A stretch of DNA of 7,739 nt from Nocardioides sp. (lineage in GTDB: Bacteria > Actinomycetota > Actinomycetes > Propionibacteriales > Nocardioidaceae). Of this stretch, positions 6,051-7,739 are shown one piece after another. The translations under genes and the position numbers were made by a program. The stretch lies in assembly GCA_030452025.1 (NCBI GenBank), contig JAKDNC010000159.1, positions 1 to 7,739 of the forward strand, given 5' to 3'. The notes beneath the pieces were generated by a model. It searched no databases and was not told the DNA's origin. It saw only the letters and a list, made by a program, of their open reading frames with translations. Numbering within the stretch: the first letter of the stretch is position 1; every line of letters begins with the position of its first letter.

Positions 6051-6153
6051 CTCCCTTCGCCGGTGCTAACCGGATCAGGTCTTGAGGGTCTGCGTTTCCG
6101 GCTTCTGATCGCCGGCCGCACTCTCAGCTCTCCTCACGGAGGGCTCCCCTGTC
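6051..6153 (-). promoter_or_regulatory. TPP riboswitch (THI element)
   Basis: The minus strand carries the conserved thiamine pyrophosphate aptamer in order. A 5' arm GGGGAGCCC is followed by a CTCC/GGAG stem, the diagnostic CTGAGAG (6127-6121), and a variable arm with CCGGC/GCCGG. ACCCTC is followed by ACCTGATCCGG (6080-6070), then TTAGCACCGGCGAAGGGA. The CTGAGAG and CCTGATC pair form the pyrimidine-binding core and GCGAAGGGA is the closing consensus. The terminal AAGGGAG is also the Shine-Dalgarno of the lipoprotein gene, whose ATG starts 5 nt later. No terminator fits between them, so control is most likely translational: TPP binding would hold the 3' strand and block ribosome access. It would govern the thiamine importer and, if co-transcribed, the PAP2 gene. 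Confidence 0.96.
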
Positions 6154-6237
6154 TGTTGAACACCAACGCTACTACGCGCCGCCACCGCCCATGTGACGTG
6201 GGGCCGTCGACCGGTGATTGCAAAGTCAAGGCGCGTG
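6154..6237 (-). promoter_or_regulatory. Intergenic region expected to hold the thiamine operon promoter
   Basis: This 84-bp gap lies between the sigma-factor stop and the riboswitch. The best minus-strand candidate is GTCACA (6197-6192), 17 nt, TAGTAG (6174-6169), which would start transcription just upstream of the aptamer; both hexamers are weak. A TTGACT also occurs near the sigma gene end without a partner at normal spacing. I see no strong terminator hairpin after the sigma gene, so read-through from it is possible. Confidence 0.3.
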
Positions 6238-7131
6238 TCAGCGGCTCAGGCGTACGCCGTCCCCGTCGGCCCGGCCCAGCTTGTTCGGGTTCCGGACCAG
6301 GTAGATCTCGCTGACCAGTCCCCCGTCGACCCGGACCGTCGCGACCACGTCGAGGACCCCGTCCAGGAAGTAGCGGATCGCCATCTGCCCGTTGACCCGG
6401 ACGATGTCGAGGGTCACCACCCCCGGATCCCGGCCCAGCACACCGTGGAGCCAGCGCAACGCCTTGTCGCGGCCGAAGATCGGACGCAGCGCCGCCCGTT
6501 TCAGGCCGCCACCGTCGCTGAGGAGTACGACGTCCGGTGCCAGGACGTCCATCAGCTGCTGCAGATCGCCTCCCGCGGAGGCCTCCATGAAGCGGGTCAG
6601 CACGCGCTCGGTGTCGGCCGGCGGGACCGCCCGGGGCCGTCGTGCCTGCACGTGCTTGCCGGCCCGGCTGGCGATCTGACGCACCGCGGCCTCGGACTTG
6701 TCCACGGCGGCCGCGATCTCGGCGTACTCGAAGCCGAAGACCTCACGCAGCACGAAGACCGCCCGCTCGGTCGCATTCAGGGTCTCCAGGACCATCAGCA
6801 TCGCGGTGGAGACCGAGTCCGCGAGCTCGACGTCGTCGGCAACGTCGGCAGTGGTGAGCAACGGCTCGGGCAGCCAGGGGCCGACGTAGGACTCCCGGCG
6901 CCGCTCGAGGCTACGCATCCTGTTCAGCGCCTGGCGGGTGACGATGCGGACCAGGTAGGCGCGCGGCTCACGGACAGTGTTCGGGTCGACCGCGGCCCAC
7001 CGCAGCCAGGTCTCCTGGACGACGTCCTCGGCGTCAGCGGCCGAGGAGAGCAGCTCGTAGGCAACCGTGAACAGTAGATTGCGATGCTCCACGAAGGAAT
7101 CGGCCATCGGCTCGTCCATGGATCGGCTCAC
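6238..7131 (-). CDS. ECF41-family RNA polymerase sigma factor with SnoaL-like C-terminal domain (297 aa)
   Basis: This extracytoplasmic-function sigma factor directs RNA polymerase to a small set of promoters. Region 2 spans residues about 12-78 (DAEDVVQETWLRW at 33-45 and the RAYLVRIVTRQALN stretch). Region 4 spans about 108-163 (LNATERAVFVLREVFGFEY and an AAVRQIASRAGKH recognition helix). A SnoaL/NTF2-like domain occupies about 172-285. Three marks define ECF41: WLPEP in the region 2-4 linker (86-90), DGGG (206-209) and NPNKL near the end (281-285). In this family the C-terminal domain acts as a built-in regulator in place of a separate anti-sigma factor; no anti-sigma gene is seen here. 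The GTG start (7129-7131) overlaps the preceding TGA as GTGA. ATG at 7119 or 7107 are alternatives, and no start has a clear ribosome binding site. The open frame continues up to 7455, but that part overlaps the upstream gene and is not real. Confidence 0.93.
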   Translation of the reverse strand: MSRSMDEPMADSFVEHRNLLFTVAYELLSSAADAEDVVQETWLRWAAVDPNTVREPRAYLVRIVTRQALNRMRSLERRRESYVGPWLPEPLLTTADVADDVELADSVSTAMLMVLETLNATERAVFVLREVFGFEYAEIAAAVDKSEAAVRQIASRAGKHVQARRPRAVPPADTERVLTRFMEASAGGDLQQLMDVLAPDVVLLSDGGGLKRAALRPIFGRDKALRWLHGVLGRDPGVVTLDIVRVNGQMAIRYFLDGVLDVVATVRVDGGLVSEIYLVRNPNKLGRADGDGVRLSR

Positions 7132-7694
7132 TGGGCCAACGGTGCCAGTTCGCAGCTGTCCGCGTAACCCTGCGAGGCCAGGCCCATCGCCGAGTTGGTC
7201 CGCGAGCGCATGTTCTCCAGCGAGATCATCGCGGTCAGCTCGACGGTGGCCTCGGGACCGAGTTGGCGGTGCAGGTCGCTGACCATCTCGTCGGTGACCT
7301 CCGGCGGTGTGGCGGTCATCGCCTCGGCGTATTCCATCACCCCACGCTCCAGCGGCGTGAAGACGTCGCTGTCCCGCCAGACCGGGACCTGGCGGACCTT
7401 CTCCTCCTCGAGGCCCTCGTTGTGGGCCAGGAAGTAGCCGAAGTCCATGCACCAACTGCAGCCGATCATCGACGACGTGGCCATCACCGCATAGGACTTG
7501 AGGTTCGCGTCGAGGGCGTGGAATTTGGCCACCTTGCCTTCGAACGACACCGTCGCCCGGGTCAGCGGCTTGTGGTGGAGGAGGACGTGGGCGAAGTCAG
7601 GGACCTCGCCGTAGACACGCTTGGCGTAGGCGCTCAGCACCCGGCCGTGGAGACCGGTCAGCGGCGCCTTGGGGATCCTGTATTCGCTGGGCAT
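7128..7694 (-). CDS. Carboxymuconolactone decarboxylase/AhpD-like protein, ECF41 partner (188 aa)
   Basis: This protein belongs to the alkylhydroperoxidase-D-like superfamily. It shows the redox CxxC pair as GCSWCMDFG (Cys79, Cys82), followed by AHNEG (His91). The canonical AhpD CxxCxxxH histidine is absent; Gly86 is at that place. The downstream stretch FTPLERGVMEYAEAMTATPP is typical of ECF41-linked members. These are small helical, cytosolic proteins thought to be redox or peroxide related; the substrate is unknown. I place the start at the second of two in-frame ATGs (ATG-GTC-ATG), giving MPSEYRIPKAP. The putative ECF41 -10 element ends 8 nt before it and neither ATG has a Shine-Dalgarno, which implies a leaderless mRNA. 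Starting at 7700 would add two residues. Its TGA overlaps the GTG of the sigma-factor gene, so the pair forms a coupled operon. Carboxymuconolactone decarboxylase genes are one of the standard (COE) ECF41 partners. Confidence 0.9.
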   Translation of the reverse strand: MPSEYRIPKAPLTGLHGRVLSAYAKRVYGEVPDFAHVLLHHKPLTRATVSFEGKVAKFHALDANLKSYAVMATSSMIGCSWCMDFGYFLAHNEGLEEEKVRQVPVWRDSDVFTPLERGVMEYAEAMTATPPEVTDEMVSDLHRQLGPEATVELTAMISLENMRSRTNSAMGLASQGYADSCELAPLAQ

Positions 7695-7702
7695 GACCAT
7701 AG

Positions 7703-7729
7703 GACACCGGCCCGCCCCGATCTGTGACA
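7703..7729 (-). promoter_or_regulatory. Putative ECF41 sigma-dependent promoter
   Basis: On the minus strand TGTCACA (7729-7723) is followed by exactly 16 nt and TGTC (7706-7703). The described ECF41 promoter pattern is TGTCACA-N16-CGTC, so the -35 is exact, the spacing is exact and the -10 has one change (C to T). It sits directly before the decarboxylase-family gene, as in other ECF41 loci, implying that the sigma factor transcribes its own operon. The transcription start would fall at about 7694-7697, at the second ATG. Confidence 0.72.
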
Positions 7730-7739
7730 GGTCAGGCCG

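Noticed and set aside
6169..6197. Second ECF41 promoter in front of the thiamine riboswitch
   Set aside because: CGTCACA is present on the minus strand, but the bases after 15-16 nt read CGTAG rather than CGTC, so the -10 element does not fit.
7132..7455. N-terminal extension of the sigma-factor frame up to 7455
   Set aside because: It overlaps the well-supported decarboxylase-family gene in another frame, and its residues show no sigma-factor similarity. The sigma domain begins only near 7107.

Overview
The window is very GC-rich DNA with GTG starts, dense same-strand operons, weak hydrophobic-leader genes and Shine-Dalgarno (SD)-poor starts. Protein sequences look like those of a high-GC actinobacterium, probably near Nocardioidaceae (inference from protein style, not from a marker gene). 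Every gene I can support lies on the minus strand, so transcription runs from high to low coordinates. The long plus-strand reading frames are GC-driven shadows.

Region A (7739 to 6238) is an ECF41-type sigma-factor cassette. A putative ECF41 promoter (TGTCACA-N16-TGTC) directly precedes a carboxymuconolactone decarboxylase-family gene that is probably translated from a leaderless mRNA. That gene overlaps by 4 nt a sigma factor carrying the three ECF41 hallmark motifs (WLPEP, DGGG, NPxKL) and a C-terminal SnoaL-like domain. The arrangement suggests an autoregulated two-gene circuit.

Region B (about 6200 to 1168) is a thiamine uptake operon. A clear TPP riboswitch (6051-6153) has its 3' end carrying the SD sequence of the first gene. 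It is followed by a ThiB-like lipoprotein, a fused two-domain ThiP-like permease and a ThiQ-like ATPase. A PAP2/AUR1-like membrane phosphatase gene follows only 29 bp downstream, and a 23-bp-arm hairpin closes the unit. The lipoprotein-permease junction holds three tandem 14-bp copies that create a chain of overlapping ATGA stop/start signals, which is the most unusual sequence structure in the window. The extracytoplasmic phosphatase might dephosphorylate thiamine phosphates before uptake, but this is a hypothesis.

Region C (1167 to 1) has a regulatory region containing a 12-bp perfect palindrome, an AT-rich MtrA-box-like promoter segment and a leader with mutually exclusive hairpins around the ribosome binding site. 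It then has the first 326 codons of a secreted coiled-coil protein, probably a C40 (NlpC/P60) peptidoglycan hydrolase whose catalytic domain would lie beyond base 1.

No tRNA, rRNA, CRISPR, insertion sequence or phage feature was seen. All gaps between genes are under 300 bases; the largest is 979-1230.
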